DNA of 64,000 nt from Atrichornis clamosus. Lineage: Eukaryota > Chordata > Aves > Passeriformes > Menuridae. A model generated the notes under the pieces. It searched no databases and had not been told where the DNA came from. It saw nothing but the letters and a program-made list of their open reading frames with translations. Below are positions 51,170 to 64,000 of this stretch, piece after piece. Made by a program: the position numbers and the translations under genes. How positions within the stretch are numbered: the first letter of the stretch is position 1; the number at the start of each line of letters is the position of its first letter. The stretch covers positions 1 to 64,000 of the forward strand of contig WBMZ01014186.1 in NCBI GenBank assembly GCA_013400975.1. Reading direction: 5' to 3'.

Positions 51170-51640
51170 TGCTGGGCAGTGGCAGCAGAGCCCAGAGCAC
51201 ACCGAGGGGGTGCAGCCCAGCCCAAACCACGGCCCCGGCTCGGCTGGCTGGTGCTGGACACCGGGCTGAGCTGCTGCCACGCGAGGGTGGCCGTGGCAGC
51301 AAATGGTGTCCACTCAGGGTCACTCTGAGAATCAGCGAGCCAAGCCCTGCGGCTGAGCTGCCGAGCACTAGACCCCTGCCCAGGGCTCAGCACAAGGGGC
51401 TGGCCTCCTAAAGCTACCAGGGGTATTTGGCAGGGGCAGCTGAGGCTGGGTTTTGCCCATGGCCCCCAGCACAGCTGATCAGCCCCTCGCCAGCCCCCTC
51501 CCAGCACAGAGCAAGGCCCTGCAGTACCACACGCACACCAGGGCCTGCAGCCTCCGCTCCTCTCATCTGCCAAGGCGAAGTTCTTCACACATTTATCCAC
51601 CGCCGAATTCAGGCAAAACCCCCTCAAAAACACAGGTCCC
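51170..51640. other. GC-rich intronic patch
   Basis: About 470 bases are GC-rich, with roughly seventeen CpG by eye, well above the flanking intron. A 188-codon minus-strand frame crosses it, but that frame starts at GTG, has biased low-complexity composition and shows no domain. The patch might be an intronic enhancer, an alternative promoter or only a local compositional feature. Confidence 0.4.
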
Positions 51641-52181
51641 TTACCTTCCCTGGCCCTATCCCAGCATCACTTGACCAGAGGTTCCATGTTTTGCTTAGTT
51701 CAATAGGATTAATAAAGTCAGTGCTAATTACTGTACCTGGACTTCTTTCCCCTCTTTTTTTACCTGGCTATTCTACAGAATACAGGCCTAGCTATGTGCT
51801 AAACCATGTTATCCCATTTAGGTAAAAGTCTCATGAGGTTCAGTGACTAGTTTGAGAATTACTGGATCCAGTGAAAATAAAACATACTCAAATCAAATTG
51901 TTTTCCCTCATCAAAAAAACATAATTACAGAAAATCCTATAATATTTCAAAACTCTATTCCAGCAGCCAGCAGATTCATGACTGGATATGAGCCTTCCAA
52001 ACATTTGCATAATTAAAGCTCAGCCAGGAATTAATGAACTGAAAGCATTTTAAAGAAAATTAAGAAACCTGCTTTGGGTAGTGATAATTGCCTTAATAAG
52101 ATAAATTTATAGTGAAATCAAACCTAACTAGCCTCCAGACATTCATTTCAAAACAGTTTAAGAGCATTTGAAAGCACACCC

Positions 52182-52195
52182 ATATATATATATAT
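52182..52195. repeat. (AT)7 run
   Basis: Seven AT units lie in the long intron. It is a simple repeat without further context. Confidence 0.8.
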
Positions 52196-54355
52196 TTTAT
52201 TGGATTGTTTTAGTCTCCAAGTTTCTAAAAGAAACAGACTAAAGGAGGTGCTCTTCCCCTAAGCAAGACCCTGTGCTGTGAGCTGCACATGCAGCCACCA
52301 CAGTGATATTCTGGCAGCTGCTCTGATGTGTAGGAAAAATAAATGGTGGCAGTACATAACTTACAGTAAGTTGGCTCTTTACTCATAAAAGAACTTTTTG
52401 ACTAAGGCAAGTCTTTGGCAATAAAAAAAGAGACTGGTAAAAACTTTGACAAGAAAAATGCAAGAGATCTTTAGGTCTTTTTTTTGTCCTCTGTGGTTTA
52501 CGATCTTAATTTTAACTTTCTTTTGTGCTCTGCTCTTATTTCTTATGCCCTGAGACATCACAAAACACACAGCCATGAGATATTTGTGCTTTTCTGTCTC
52601 ACTCAAGTGAGCAAATAGCATATATAAAAAGTAGGATAAAAATAACACTAACAGCAAGCAGCAAAACTCCAAATATGAAACAAAGCAACTAAGCCTCTAG
52701 ACAGCTTGTTGCCAAAAACAGGAGTCAATGCACTTGCTGTCATTCCATACAGCCCCAACCATTGCTAATTTAAACAACACAATCAGGACTCACTGCAAGG
52801 GCTGCTTGTAGGCTTGGCTATTGACTGTAGCTCTCACAAAGAGAGAAAAACAAAACTAAAAAATACACACAAGGCTGAAATGTTATTGATAAAAATTATC
52901 AGATGTTCCAAAAATGAATCAATCAAGGCAAAATCACCTAGAGCAGCTTTCTTCCAAAAAAATAACACTCAGAAAAACATCCCTACCCCTGCCTCTCCCC
53001 CTCCCCTAAAAAAAAAGTTAACCTCACCTAAATCCTGTAAAACTCTTTATCCCGTTTTCGGAACTGCCTTGGGGTCAGAATTTAAAATCTTAGTCATTGA
53101 GAGCTCAGGTATAACTGAAAGTCAAGGATTTTAGCCTTTCAGCTACTCACCTACAATGAAGACAGATGCTTAGAGGGATTTCCAGAAGCAGCTTGACAGC
53201 TGCCTTATGCTGGCTTTAACTTCTGCTCAAAGCTGAGGTCCTTCCGAAAATCTCATTTATGAGCATTTTGAGGCACAGAAATATTATTTAAGAGAAATGC
53301 CCTGCGGGAGAATGTCCCCTTGGTGATGGGGTTCCAAGGGCTGGGGCAGCCCAGTGGCAGCGCAGCAGTGACAGCCCAAATAAGGTGAACTAAGCAGAGG
53401 GTGTGAAGGAACAGATCACCTCTCTCTGGCCAGGGGATGGCCCCATGCCATCACAGCAATCATTTCTCCCACTGCTCTGAGAGAAGAGCAGAAAGGGAAA
53501 AAATGTTTGGAGGACACTTGCTTCCTTAGATAACTGTCCCATGGTGGGACGGGGAAACAGCCAACTGTTTGTTTGAGCTGCAAAGAGATGCTCCCATCTC
53601 CTTACAACAACCTGCTGGCTCGAGGGGGAGGTAGGGTCCCATCCCTCACATTCCTGCTTTTTGCCAGCTTCAAGAGTTTGCAACTCTCCGACTTGCCCTG
53701 AATTAAATTTTCTATGGACATTTGTGTCTTATATTTCAGTTTCCCCGAGCAAGTACATCTTGATCTTCTCTCACCTTGGGAGAAAGAGGATGAAATCCAG
53801 CATCTCTTTCTAGAGAGTGACCTGGCTTCAAAGTGAAGAAAGTGCATGGAGGGGCCAACCTGCCCGAGTGCTCCTGCCACCAATGTGGCCAGATTCTGAA
53901 CCTTACTCACACGAGTACACACTGGGTATCCAGCCACACATCTCAGGGAGCCCCCACTCAGGAGGCAGAGGGTACATTCAAGGTTGCCAAGGAAACCAGC
54001 TGTGGGCAGCAGCAGGCTGAAGAAATTACACTAAATCTCTTCCTGTGCTGATTTTTAAACAAATGATAACTCCCCCAAGACACTGAATACAGAATGGACA
54101 ATTCTTCGCTGAGAAACTACACAGCAAATGTAAACTTTTGCTTCATGCTACGGATGCCCTGCCCAACAAACAAAGTGACAGTTCTGCATGCTTGAATCTC
54201 AGGAGTCAACTGGGATGTTCTCATACTCGGTTTGTGACTGTGCACTCAACTCCTGCTTAGCTTTAGGCTACCACAGCTCAAGCTAAAGCCTGATATATGG
54301 TGGGAGCAGCACCATGAGGTCAAAGAAAGAGCAGAAGTGGCCAGACAGAGGCCAC

Positions 54356-54391
54356 CATGTATTGTTATCACCTCATGTATTATTATCACCT
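54356..54391. repeat. 18 bp direct duplication
   Basis: CATGTATTGTTATCACCT at 54356-54373 is followed immediately by a copy with one difference (G to A) at 54374-54391. It is a local tandem duplication in the long intron. Confidence 0.88.
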
Positions 54392-56493
54392 CAAACTGCT
54401 GTCTCTGTTTCACCACTACCCTTTGTCTGGCAGTTCCCTCAGAATCCACTAACTTATGGAAATGGTATAGACCAAACCTCCAGGCTGGAGGGTATACAAC
54501 ATCAGCTTACCCAAAAAACTTTTGAAGCAGATCCAAGAACAGCTGGACTGCTGAGGCTTCCATGCTTCCCATGGGGTGGAACAACTGGAAGGAGCAGGAA
54601 GGATGAACATCCTCACAATCAGACAGGGTAGGTGCATGATATTGCAAGTCATAAGTTCTGAGTAAGTGGATTCATGTAATAAACTTGTCTGGGCAAAAGG
54701 GGATTGAGCCCTTTTGTAGTATTTATTTATTGTATTGCTTAATTAGCCCATGAAACAAAGTTTAAATCACAGAGTATGTAGCTCTGTAAATTTGAAAAAT
54801 CTGAATGGACTTTGACATCATTTTGTACAAATATGTTGACAAAACCCCTAATTCTCCCTGAACAGCTTACAAATTGCTCTGTAGTGCCCTGCAGCAGGTA
54901 TGTAGGGCCAGAAAGGTTAGTGTGGATAACAAGGACCAGAATATCACCTTGATGCAGGTATTTTGAAGCTAAGTCCTTTCCTTTCTGCTGCCATGCTCCT
55001 GACAGTGCAGGAGAAAGGGATGGGAGGGCTAAAAAGTGGCCTGGGCACAAGAGGCAGCAACTGCTGCAACCTTCTTATTTCTTCAGCTTTCCCAGCCTTC
55101 CTATCATAAATCAAGTGCAGTGCTGGGTCCTGGTCAGGGGGATGGGGAGATGGATCTCAGTCACCTCTGATAATGAACTAACCACAGCTGTCTCCTCACT
55201 TGCCTCAGCAGTGCAGGTGGCCTCTCATCCTCAGGGACAGGACCTGCCATGGCTTGTGACAAGATGACGCCAGTTCCCACTCCCCCTGCACAACGGGACC
55301 AACAGGGACACAGCCGCCGAGATCAGCTTGTACCCAAACGAGGCTCTGCAACTGACTGGTGTGCTAAGAACTCAGCAAATGCTCAAACATTTTGCTGAAT
55401 AGGGAGAGGGCTCCCTGTTGATTAAATTTAAGCACACATTTAAGTGCCATGCTGAGTAAGGGCAGCAGTGAGTTCTAAATAAAGAATATATTTACAAAAA
55501 AGACTTAAAAAGAATCACAGAGCAACGTTTTCTCCAAGCTAACTCCAGTAAATAATTCCCATTTATTATTTAGTTAAATTTAGAGATAACATTCAGGGAG
55601 AGTAGGAAAGTAAAACACAGTTCAATAAGTACAATCTGTACTTTGTTTATTGAGTGAATCAATATTGTTCATCAGTTGTCCAATAAAGAATTTACAGAGA
55701 AGTTCAATCTCTTATAATTTGTAACAATTAAAGGGCATATTTTTATTAGTCCTTCTTATTGCTAATAAAAAAAAGTCATGATAAAACCCCAAACAAGTAA
55801 TATTAGGGTAGATAGTATTTTTTAAAATGTCAGTCACACAGAAAACTCATGGTTTTAAATAATTTTTTTTTCTGTTTGTTTGGTTGTTTTTTGGTATTTG
55901 GGTTTTTTTTCCAAAGCCTTAGGTTAAGAATTTTTTAACCAACACACAAGACCTACAAAAGGGACTTAAGGATGCAACAGTCCTAAGAAATTTTATAAAT
56001 TCAGACAACTTCTCAGAGTAAAAATTACCTCTTTCTAAAGAGATATAGTGACATCTCCTTGTGCTCAGTAATTTGAGACACAATCTATCACTTCAGTCAC
56101 AAAAGTGCCACATTGAAAATGACCTTGTTATTTTTTCTGTGACAGATGTGATTCACAGAAGTCAATGGACTAATTGCCCTAAACCTATTAGCACTGAGGA
56201 CTCAGATTTACCCTGAGCCTTTTGCCTTGTATTCAGCTGATGGTATTCACATTAACCACATATTAAATGTAATTTTAGTTGCACAGGAATCTAATAGTCT
56301 CATTTTTCCCTAGGTAAGTGCCAAACCACAAAGTCTGTAACTCAGAACTCCTAAATTCTGCCCTATCACTTTTTTTTCCCCCCCTCCTGGATCCTTGCAC
56401 ACAGTGAAAGCACAACCCATGGTCTCAACTTCCCCAACTCTACTTAATTCACCCCCATTCTCAACATTGCTGATTGACAATAATACAGGACAC

Positions 56494-56621
56494 CTCAAAA
56501 AACAAAACCCAAACCAAAACAAAACAAAACCCAAAACCAACAACAACAAAACACACAAAAAAAAATACCCCACGAAAACACAAACAAACCACCAAAAAAA
56601 CCCCCAACAAAACCCAAACAC
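56494..56621. repeat. A/C-only low-complexity tract
   Basis: About 130 bases consist almost only of A and C on the + strand (CAAAA-, CCAAA- and ACACA-like units), and of T and G on the minus strand. It could be the expanded tail of an old retroposon or a simple repeat. The open frames across it translate to Lys/Asn/Thr/Pro-rich or Phe/Gly/Val-rich text and are artefacts of composition. Confidence 0.8.
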
Positions 56622-59600
56622 TTCCCTATCCCAAGCGGAAACTCCTGCAAAGGGGAACTCTCCTTTTTAAATTCATGGTGATGAGACACCACGTGCTTGC
56701 AGAAAAGAGTGGGAACTCCCTTAGCAGGGAAATCACCCAGAAATTTCCCTGGATAAACAGAGAAGATGTCTCTGCAAGGACCAACGCTGGCCTTCTCCTG
56801 ATCACAGCAGGGGACTCTTGAAGGAGGATAAGGTGCCTTTGGCTCACAGCATCAGAGGAGCTCTGCTTCGAAAGGGGGCCACTGCCAGCAGAGCAAGCTA
56901 CAGACACAGACCTGTCTGCTTCGTCCTACTCGCCACCAGCACGGGGTGAAGCAAAGTCCACATGTCACTCATGGGACTACACTGGGAAAGAGGGGAACAA
57001 GGATTCACCTTGAGGTGGTCCCATTGCCTTGGAATTTCCCAGGTGGCCACATCGCTTGGTTGTGGCTTCCCCGAGGCTCTGGCAAGTGGCACAAAGAGGT
57101 CACACTGTGAGCTGAGAGTGGGCTCAGAGCAGGAGATCCTCAGACCTCTGTGTGATATGCAAAGCACATGCATGGGTAAGAAACCTCTTGGAAAGAATAA
57201 AACTCCCAAAATGTAATAAATAAACAAATAAATATCCTTCATCTCTACTCATATCCCCCCCACCTGCAGCTCTTGGGGAGAGTGATGTCATGTCTCCTCC
57301 AGGCTTACAAGAAGATGTTGTGAATTTGAGTCTGAAATCTATTGACGAGAGGGAAGTTCTATGTCCTGCTGTGGGGAACTCAGTGTGAATTTCCATTTGT
57401 GAGAGTCATGTTATGAGCACATGTTTATTTGGAGCAATTTCCTGAGAATTTACCGTGAACCTATGTGGTTGATCTTAAAAATACTATCTGCTATTCAAAT
57501 CCAAAGAGCAATCAGGAAATAGGGGCCCTTTGTTCACCATGTGGACAGGGCTGTCAGACCTGTTATGCACAGCAGCAAAGCCTGAGTGAGCTCCTGTCCA
57601 GTCCAGGTAAGAGCTTAAACCTGCCCTTTACTCCAGCATCTGGGAGCAGCTGTGCCAGAGCACACAAAGCTGGCTCCCATAGAAAGCAGCTTTGATTTTA
57701 TACAGTCCTGGAGCCTCAGAATGCCCTGCCTCACATCTTGCCCACAGTGGTGTTTGGATATAAGGCACTATCTTAGGAGCTCAGAGCAGGATCTTAAAAA
57801 AACCCTCCTGAGAGAAAAGCTTTGCTCTTCTTTATTGCTTATCTCTTTTCTTAGCTGTGCTAGCGCCAAGAAGGAAATTAAGCTGCTCCCTGCAAGGTCT
57901 AATGTGAAACCTTGGCCACTTCAGTGTCAAGATTGTTATTTGAGCTTTTCTTCTAGTTCCAGAAACCTTTACATAGCCTTCACCTCTGCATTAGCTAGAG
58001 AAGGTTACAGGCTTACTCTTCCCTCCCTTGGGAAAGCTCCTGCCACCATCCAAAATGAAGCAAGGACCCAGGTAATTGTCATCATCTGGAAGTGTGATGG
58101 TCTAATTACACACAGATGGGCAGGAGCAAGAGCAAAGGACTGGCCTTTAGAGATGTGCATCTGCTACCCTGCAGAGCACTCAATAAAGCTGTGCCTGCAG
58201 CTGGCAACAGGCTGAGGCAAACGCCTGCCCCCAAAGTCCTGAGAATGTCTTTTTTAAGGAATTTTAAAGGGATGCTGCGTAGGTGTTCAAAAGCTCATGC
58301 AGCAATACAAAATGGAGACAAATACAACAGAAAACACCGGCTGTAGTCCAGAATGGATTTTCAAATTCAGGAAAGACACTATTTCTCCAGCACAGGGCGA
58401 CATGAACATGGCAGCGCTTTGCTGTTATTTCCCACTCCAACACCCAGAGCAATACCGGCAGAGTGTTCCTAGATCTGGGTGATACCTGTGAAGAGTTGAT
58501 AGCTGCCCTGAGGGGACTGTTGCACTTTGAAGTCAGAGAGGTTTTTCTCTAGGACTTCTTCTGCTGACTCTGCTTAGTATTAGCGACAGAAAAGGCTGGG
58601 TAAAATTTTCTCTCTGTTTGGGTAATTATCTTCTGTGCTACCTTGTTGAGAACCAGTGTGTCTGAGCTAATTCTTTTATTTCTCTGTCCAAAATATAACT
58701 ATTTCCTTAGCTGATTCACTCTTCCTTGGGCTAAGGCTCAGAAAAAGACAATAAAGTTTGTCATGAATCATCTTGACTGAATCCTCCTCCCCTCATCCCT
58801 TAGCTCCAGGTCAGCCCTCATATAGCCTGAATCTTCAACACTACATCTATATTAACTCCAAAATGGACAGAAAGCTTCTTTTCTTGGGTATGATTTGTGT
58901 ACTCTGGGATCTCACTGAAGGCTCTTAATATTTTGCTTCACATGCTACTGCTGCTGCATTTCAGCCTGGGCCACCTGTGCTGCCACCACGCTTGGCAGGC
59001 ACTCGAGCTACCACGGCTTTTCTTTAAAGAAACCTCAGCCCCTCTGTGCACAACCACTGCTAAAGTGTCCCTGCCCCACCAGAGAAGGGGTCCCAAGCAG
59101 CCTCATCCATCCCCTGACACTGCCTGCCCTACTTTTTTGGCTGGCTTTAGATGCAGAGAAGAGGACAATGTGACAGGCAGTTTGTGGGAGATACTGACTG
59201 CTGGCACCCTGCGCTTTGCTTTTGTCATGTCGAGTCATCTGCAAGCTGCTCAGAGCCTCTGTGATGGTGCTCTTTGCTTGCTCACATGGAAATGAAGTGA
59301 AAGCCAGGCTGACATGCACGGCTGAAAGAAACAAACGCAGAGCCAGAGCAGCACTTCCACCGAATCTGAGGCCACGAGCCTCACCAGCGCCTGGGGAAAG
59401 TCTGCTTCACAGAACGAAGTTTCACTTTGGACTACACGAAGACAAGGTTTATGTAACCTCAAGCATTCAAAGGTGTGTGAGTGGTCCAACAGAATGCTGC
59501 TGCCCGCCCTGCTTTTGACTGTGTTTTTCCTCCCTCCCTTCCCGGCCACCCTGAAGCACTTTACAGGTGACAGAGTCACCACCCTGACGGTCACCTGCCT

Positions 59601-62600
59601 TTAGTGTGAGCCAGCTCACAGGGCCCTGAAACCTGAATGTACGGCAGGGAGTGAGCGGGACTGGTCTGCTGGGCCAAGAGCTTTGCCAGGGGCTGGTGGG
59701 CTGCATCGGGGACCACCGACACCTGCTGATGTGCATGTATCCATCCATCCATTCACACTTCCAGACATGCCCAGACTCTCTCCCTCCGTCTTTATCTATC
59801 CCTGTATAAAGGGAAGGTGACTTTTTAGCACAGTTGTTGCATCCCTCAACCTATGAAATTTGAGCTGGGATAACTGGGAGAAACACCAGAAATTCAAGGA
59901 CACTGTAAGTCATTCCAGAGCGTGATGTGACACATTTTAGCTCAACCAAAAGTATCTTAACTCCCCAACAAGTCCATAATATTTTTATTTTCAATATGCT
60001 AAATTTCTGGAAAAGTCTAATTTTTCAGTGATAGCAATGTATGCTCTTAATAAAATGAAAACATGTTTACTCCCAAGCAGCAAAATACGTTGTTTGCACT
60101 TTGGGACCACAACTGAACAGAAAGGAAGAGAAACTTTATGAGGACAGTTGCAGCCACAAAGCTTTTGGTTGCAAACAGATTTTGAATTGTAAGATCTCAG
60201 AAATATGATTGCACTTTCAGTGAATTCAATTTCACACAGAAACCTGAGTAGTGAGACCTGCTGTGATCACAGGTGACAGATGGAACCACTGTGAGTCATG
60301 TTAGTAGCTCACTTCCCATGCACAGACACAGAGATGCAGTCGGCACTTGATACTGCGTCCCTCCCAAATGAGAATATGCTCAGATGTCTCCAACTTGAAA
60401 AAGAGAATAATAAAAATCTCCCAAAGAGACTCATTTAAAACAGAAATGATTCAATTTTCTTTTGTTTTACACCAGATGTGCTCCAGACATGCGAACTCAG
60501 TCTCTAAAGATTTTCCTGCCTACTATGGTCTCCTCTTCTAACTGCTCATCAAAGCACATCAGGTAAAAATTTCCTTCCTCCACATCACTAGTCACCAACA
60601 CGACCTTGTCATTTCAATTTCTCACACCTCCTCTTTCCCCATGCCCTCTATCTCTGCAAAGTCTCATCTCTACAGCTTATTGCCATTGGCTACTAATGAT
60701 GAACAAAATGGTCCCAATTTCAAATATAATGAAAAGAAAAATCAGCAGCACAAGAAAGAGAAAATTAACCATGGAAACCACTCTCTCAGGGCTGGCCAGG
60801 TTCTTTAGGTTCAACACCTGAATCTGCTGCTTTACAGAAGCACAGACTCTCCTGCTGCTGCTGTTCTTCACTTCCTCCAGAGTTTGTTCCACCAAACAAT
60901 CTGCTCCCAAAGAACGGAAAAGCACCGGGGCGGGTGCCAACCTGAGCACCCCCCCTCCTGAACAGCACAAAAGCGTGGTTCTGCCCCCCAAGATCTTCCT
61001 CAGGTTTACCCACAGGCACACCTCCACACCCTGCCAGGAGCCTGAGATTTGTTTTACAATAAGCAATGGTAGGAGACATGAATCATCCCCTCAATCCTCT
61101 GCCACAGGCACACGAGATGCACCTCTTTCCTCTGTTCCTGCTGGAACTCCAGCAAGCTGTTCGCATACCAGGTTTTCACTTTAGAAAGCAATTTGTCAGT
61201 ACAAGTGATACTTAAATTTTAAAAGGTAGTGACTAGAGCTGGGATTTGGAATCTCAGTCCTGACTCAGGCAGACCAAATCAAGCCGCTGCCTTTTTGAAT
61301 TGAGGGTCAGTAGCCAAAACTCCATTTTGTGCTGATTGCTAGTATTTAAAATTTCAGTGTGTTAAAAATGGCATCTCAGGATGTCAATCTCAAGATATGG
61401 CCTGTGTTTGAGGGTACTTATGAGAGCACCAAAGCACACAACATCTGGTTCACACCCACAGCCATTTGGCTATGGGACAGAGCAGGAAGACAAAAGCAAG
61501 CAGGATTTCTTGTGGGGCACAGTCTCTATTTTACCTGATGGTTTTTTTTCACAGCCAGAAGGCTGCTCCATACCACACATCCATGCAGGAGAGCAAAGAA
61601 TAGGAAAGTTATGGGTTTTGCTTCAAAGAGAGAAGCAATTGCCCAGTTCCATTGGACCACAGACTGCCTCTAGCAGCTGCTGTAAGAAGCAATGAGGAAA
61701 AGCCTGCTCGGCTGCACTGTGGGAGGTTTTGCAACTACTGTCTTTCCAAAGGAGCACCCACCTACACTGAAATGCAATTTCTCCTTAGAGCATGAGGTCC
61801 AGCCTCAGAGGACCTGGCCTTATACTTTCGTCCTAGTCTTGCAGAACAATGCACCATTCCTTCTTGTCCCAAGTAAACTCACGCTTTAATCCTAGAGCAG
61901 TACACAGTTAATAGATTTAGCTAGCAAATCCCTCAATCCTTTAAATGATGCCTTGCAGAATTTTATTTTATTAAAAAAGGAAGGATTAAATTATATGAGA
62001 AAAGTCTCACTCCTGCTAATACTCACAAAGTAGATGCTACATGCTTCAGAAGATTTGAAGATTACCTCCAAAACATGCATTTCCCAGATTAGGGTGCTAG
62101 GCACAATACTGCTTTACAATTTTGAAAAAACACATAGCAAATTACTTCTTTATCCACCCTGTATTTTGCAAGAAAACACAAATTTGACCTTTATTTTTAT
62201 CAATACAGGGGTATTCTGCACATTCCCAATGTCAGCAGTGGAAGGACCCTCACTGGCGTTGCACGCTGCCTTGCTTATTTCCTTAAACAACTGCAGACAG
62301 AGCACCCCTATTCTTGTTGTGCTTTGTGAGACACTGACCTGAACTTACCACACATTGTGGTGTAAAATGGAAAGAGCAGTTACAGTCTGTGAAATTACAC
62401 AGTGGATAGAGAATAAGAATTGAACATGATAGTGCTCAGGTTGATTCAAGAAAAGAGGTCTTAGAAATCTACAGGACTCTACCACACAGTATGCTGCCTC
62501 CCCAAGCCAATATGATTCAGGTTGAAAACTGAAACTTTTTCCTGCTATGTAATTCTGTGTGGTTTTACTAACAATGAGGAGTTCACTTGTCTAATGCTGG

Positions 62601-64000
62601 TTTGCTCCTCTGATAGCTGCACTGGGCTCTCTGCAGGCATCATAGGTTTTTAAGGCTAGAACAGGTTGTCAAGACCGTCTCTCCCTATCCCTGCTCATAA
62701 AGGTGTTCTTACTGACCCTTACCCTGTGCCCATTAACTCGTGCTTTGATGAGAGTGCATTGGAAAGAGGCTGAGTATCTGTGAGTCTGGGAACGGGAAAC
62801 GGTCTGTGATCTCTGACCCACTGCTCAGAAGAGCTGTGGTGTAAAACTGCAGACACAAAGAGAGCAGAGTGTTCCCTCAGCAGCCATCCATCCTCCTCTT
62901 TGTGGGCTGGTTGATAGCCTTGTCACCCTTCGGTACCACTACAGAGACCAGCACCTGTTTTCAGCCCTATGACACCTCATTTTAAGAAGTTTGCAAGTAA
63001 AGCATCTTTACCATCCTCTCTAGGGCTTGCAAATTTTCTAAGTGCTGGCTATTTGTACACTGAATTTTTTAAAAAAGGAAAGAGAACACCAGATGAATAT
63101 GGTAAGTACATGGAAATCTTCTATCTTATTTTATCTGCTCCTGGAGAAAATATTTTTGTGACAAAGCATTTTTAAAGTAGCAATTAGGAAGGTATAAGCT
63201 ATCTGCAGCCCCTGTATTTGATAGTAAATATATTTTGGAAGACAGGTAAAGCGACATACTTGGACATCTAATATCAGAAGACCCTGTCCAGTCTCCAGGA
63301 GAGATTTGTAAATATGGCAAATCTCAGCACAGTTAGAAGGCTCTGATCAAGAGAGAACATCATGGTGACAGGAAGGTTTCTGTCAGGATCAATTTACTTT
63401 GGCAAAATGTATTTAAGAAGTCTTGCAGAAAATATTATCCTGCTATAGATAGCTCTGGCTATGCCAGAGAGTCTCTTGCATATACTTCCCCCAAGGCAAG
63501 AGGGTTTATGGCTTCTTTGTCCTCAGTAAAATAGAAATTGCACTCAACATCCTACTCTCCTTTAGCATCCCCCTCTTCTGTACACTGCCCCTAACCCACC
63601 TTAAAATAAAACTTTGGCAGAGTCATCTATCACTATGAATATAAGAGCAGATATTTCATGAAACTTAATAAAAGTAATACCCATATTCTTTGCCCAAACA
63701 TAAAACATGATAGATATGGATTGGTTGCCATTTTTTATGAATCTGCTTAGAGCCCCAGTGGATATAAATTATGGTAAAGGGCAAACTACAAGTTCTACAT
63801 GACTTGGCTTGTAGTAATGAGAAACCAACCCTGCACACAGCGTGTCACCAGATGACATACTGCTTCTCGTAGTCATCGTTAGTATCCATTAAGTTCTTGT
63901 TGGGGGAGTTCTCCGTGCACTTACCTATTCCCGTTTGTCAGAGCCCTTGCTAACAACCCAATGCTTTTGCAGTATACCTAATTTCTGTCACTCCAGCATT

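Larger units (their letters stand above)
46797..64000 (-). other. IL1RAPL2: Very long IL1RAPL2 intron, cut by the right edge
   Basis: More than 17 kb upstream of the Ig3 exon holds no recognisable Ig1 or Ig2 exon on the minus strand, as judged by searching for the expected Cys, Trp-Tyr and YTC signatures. IL1RAPL genes are known for very large introns in this part. Small repeats and one GC-rich patch are listed separately. A14 is at 47609-47622. The long open frames near 51067-51633 and 57652-58215 have no recognisable domain. Confidence 0.65.

Noticed and set aside
51067..51633. 188-codon minus-strand open frame
   Set aside because: It begins at GTG, has Ala/Gly/Ser/Arg-rich composition explained by local GC content, and has no domain.
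56474..56821. 115-codon + strand Lys/Thr/Asn-rich frame
   Set aside because: It is produced by the A/C-rich low-complexity tract, not by a gene.
62640..62770. Possible ancient CR1-like fragment (CATAGGTTTTTAAGGCTAGA...)
   Set aside because: The resemblance to the CR1 terminus is too weak and short to call by eye.
63841..63930. Upstream IL1RAPL2 exon ending at the AG-GTAAGTG site at 63925
   Set aside because: In the phase needed to join the exon at 46796 there is a TGA stop a few codons upstream, and the residues do not look like the end of Ig2.

Overview
The window looks like avian nuclear DNA. It holds three truncated CR1 LINE copies with the usual bird 3' end (one on +, two on -), few other repeats, and one large multi-exon gene. 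Only one gene can be recognised with confidence. Five consecutive exons on the minus strand, between 46796 and 21603, encode the C-terminal part (about 428 residues plus a split first codon) of IL1RAPL2, the interleukin-1 receptor accessory protein-like 2 receptor. They carry the third Ig domain (two exons), the transmembrane segment (one exon) and the TIR domain plus cytoplasmic tail (two exons). All splice sites are GT/AG, all phases agree (1, 2, 1, 1, 1) and the frame is open to a TAG stop. The residues expected before the first visible exon (signal peptide, Ig1, Ig2) must lie beyond 64000.

Layout from left to right. Positions 1-560 are a CpG-rich, promoter-like tract cut by the window edge, with a G-quadruplex motif and a CA repeat. 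From about 561 to 20990 no gene is visible; this is AT-leaning intergenic DNA with simple repeats, a 3 x 20 bp tandem repeat and a CR1 element. The IL1RAPL2 3' UTR runs from 21602 to about 20990, with two candidate poly(A) signals. The exons are at 21603-22300, 31073-31243, 34858-35001, 40247-40392 and 46667-46796. Their introns are 8.8, 3.6, 5.2 and 6.3 kb long. From 46797 to 64000 the sequence appears to be one very long intron, more than 17 kb with no recognisable upstream exon, as expected for this gene family.

In human Xq22.3, NRK lies downstream of IL1RAPL2 in the same direction. By synteny, the CpG-rich tract at the left edge could be the promoter of a leftward NRK orthologue, but no NRK coding sequence is inside the window. 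No tRNA, rRNA, CRISPR array, recognisable viral gene or novel multi-gene system was found. Most long open frames here lie in introns or intergenic DNA and have no recognisable domain.
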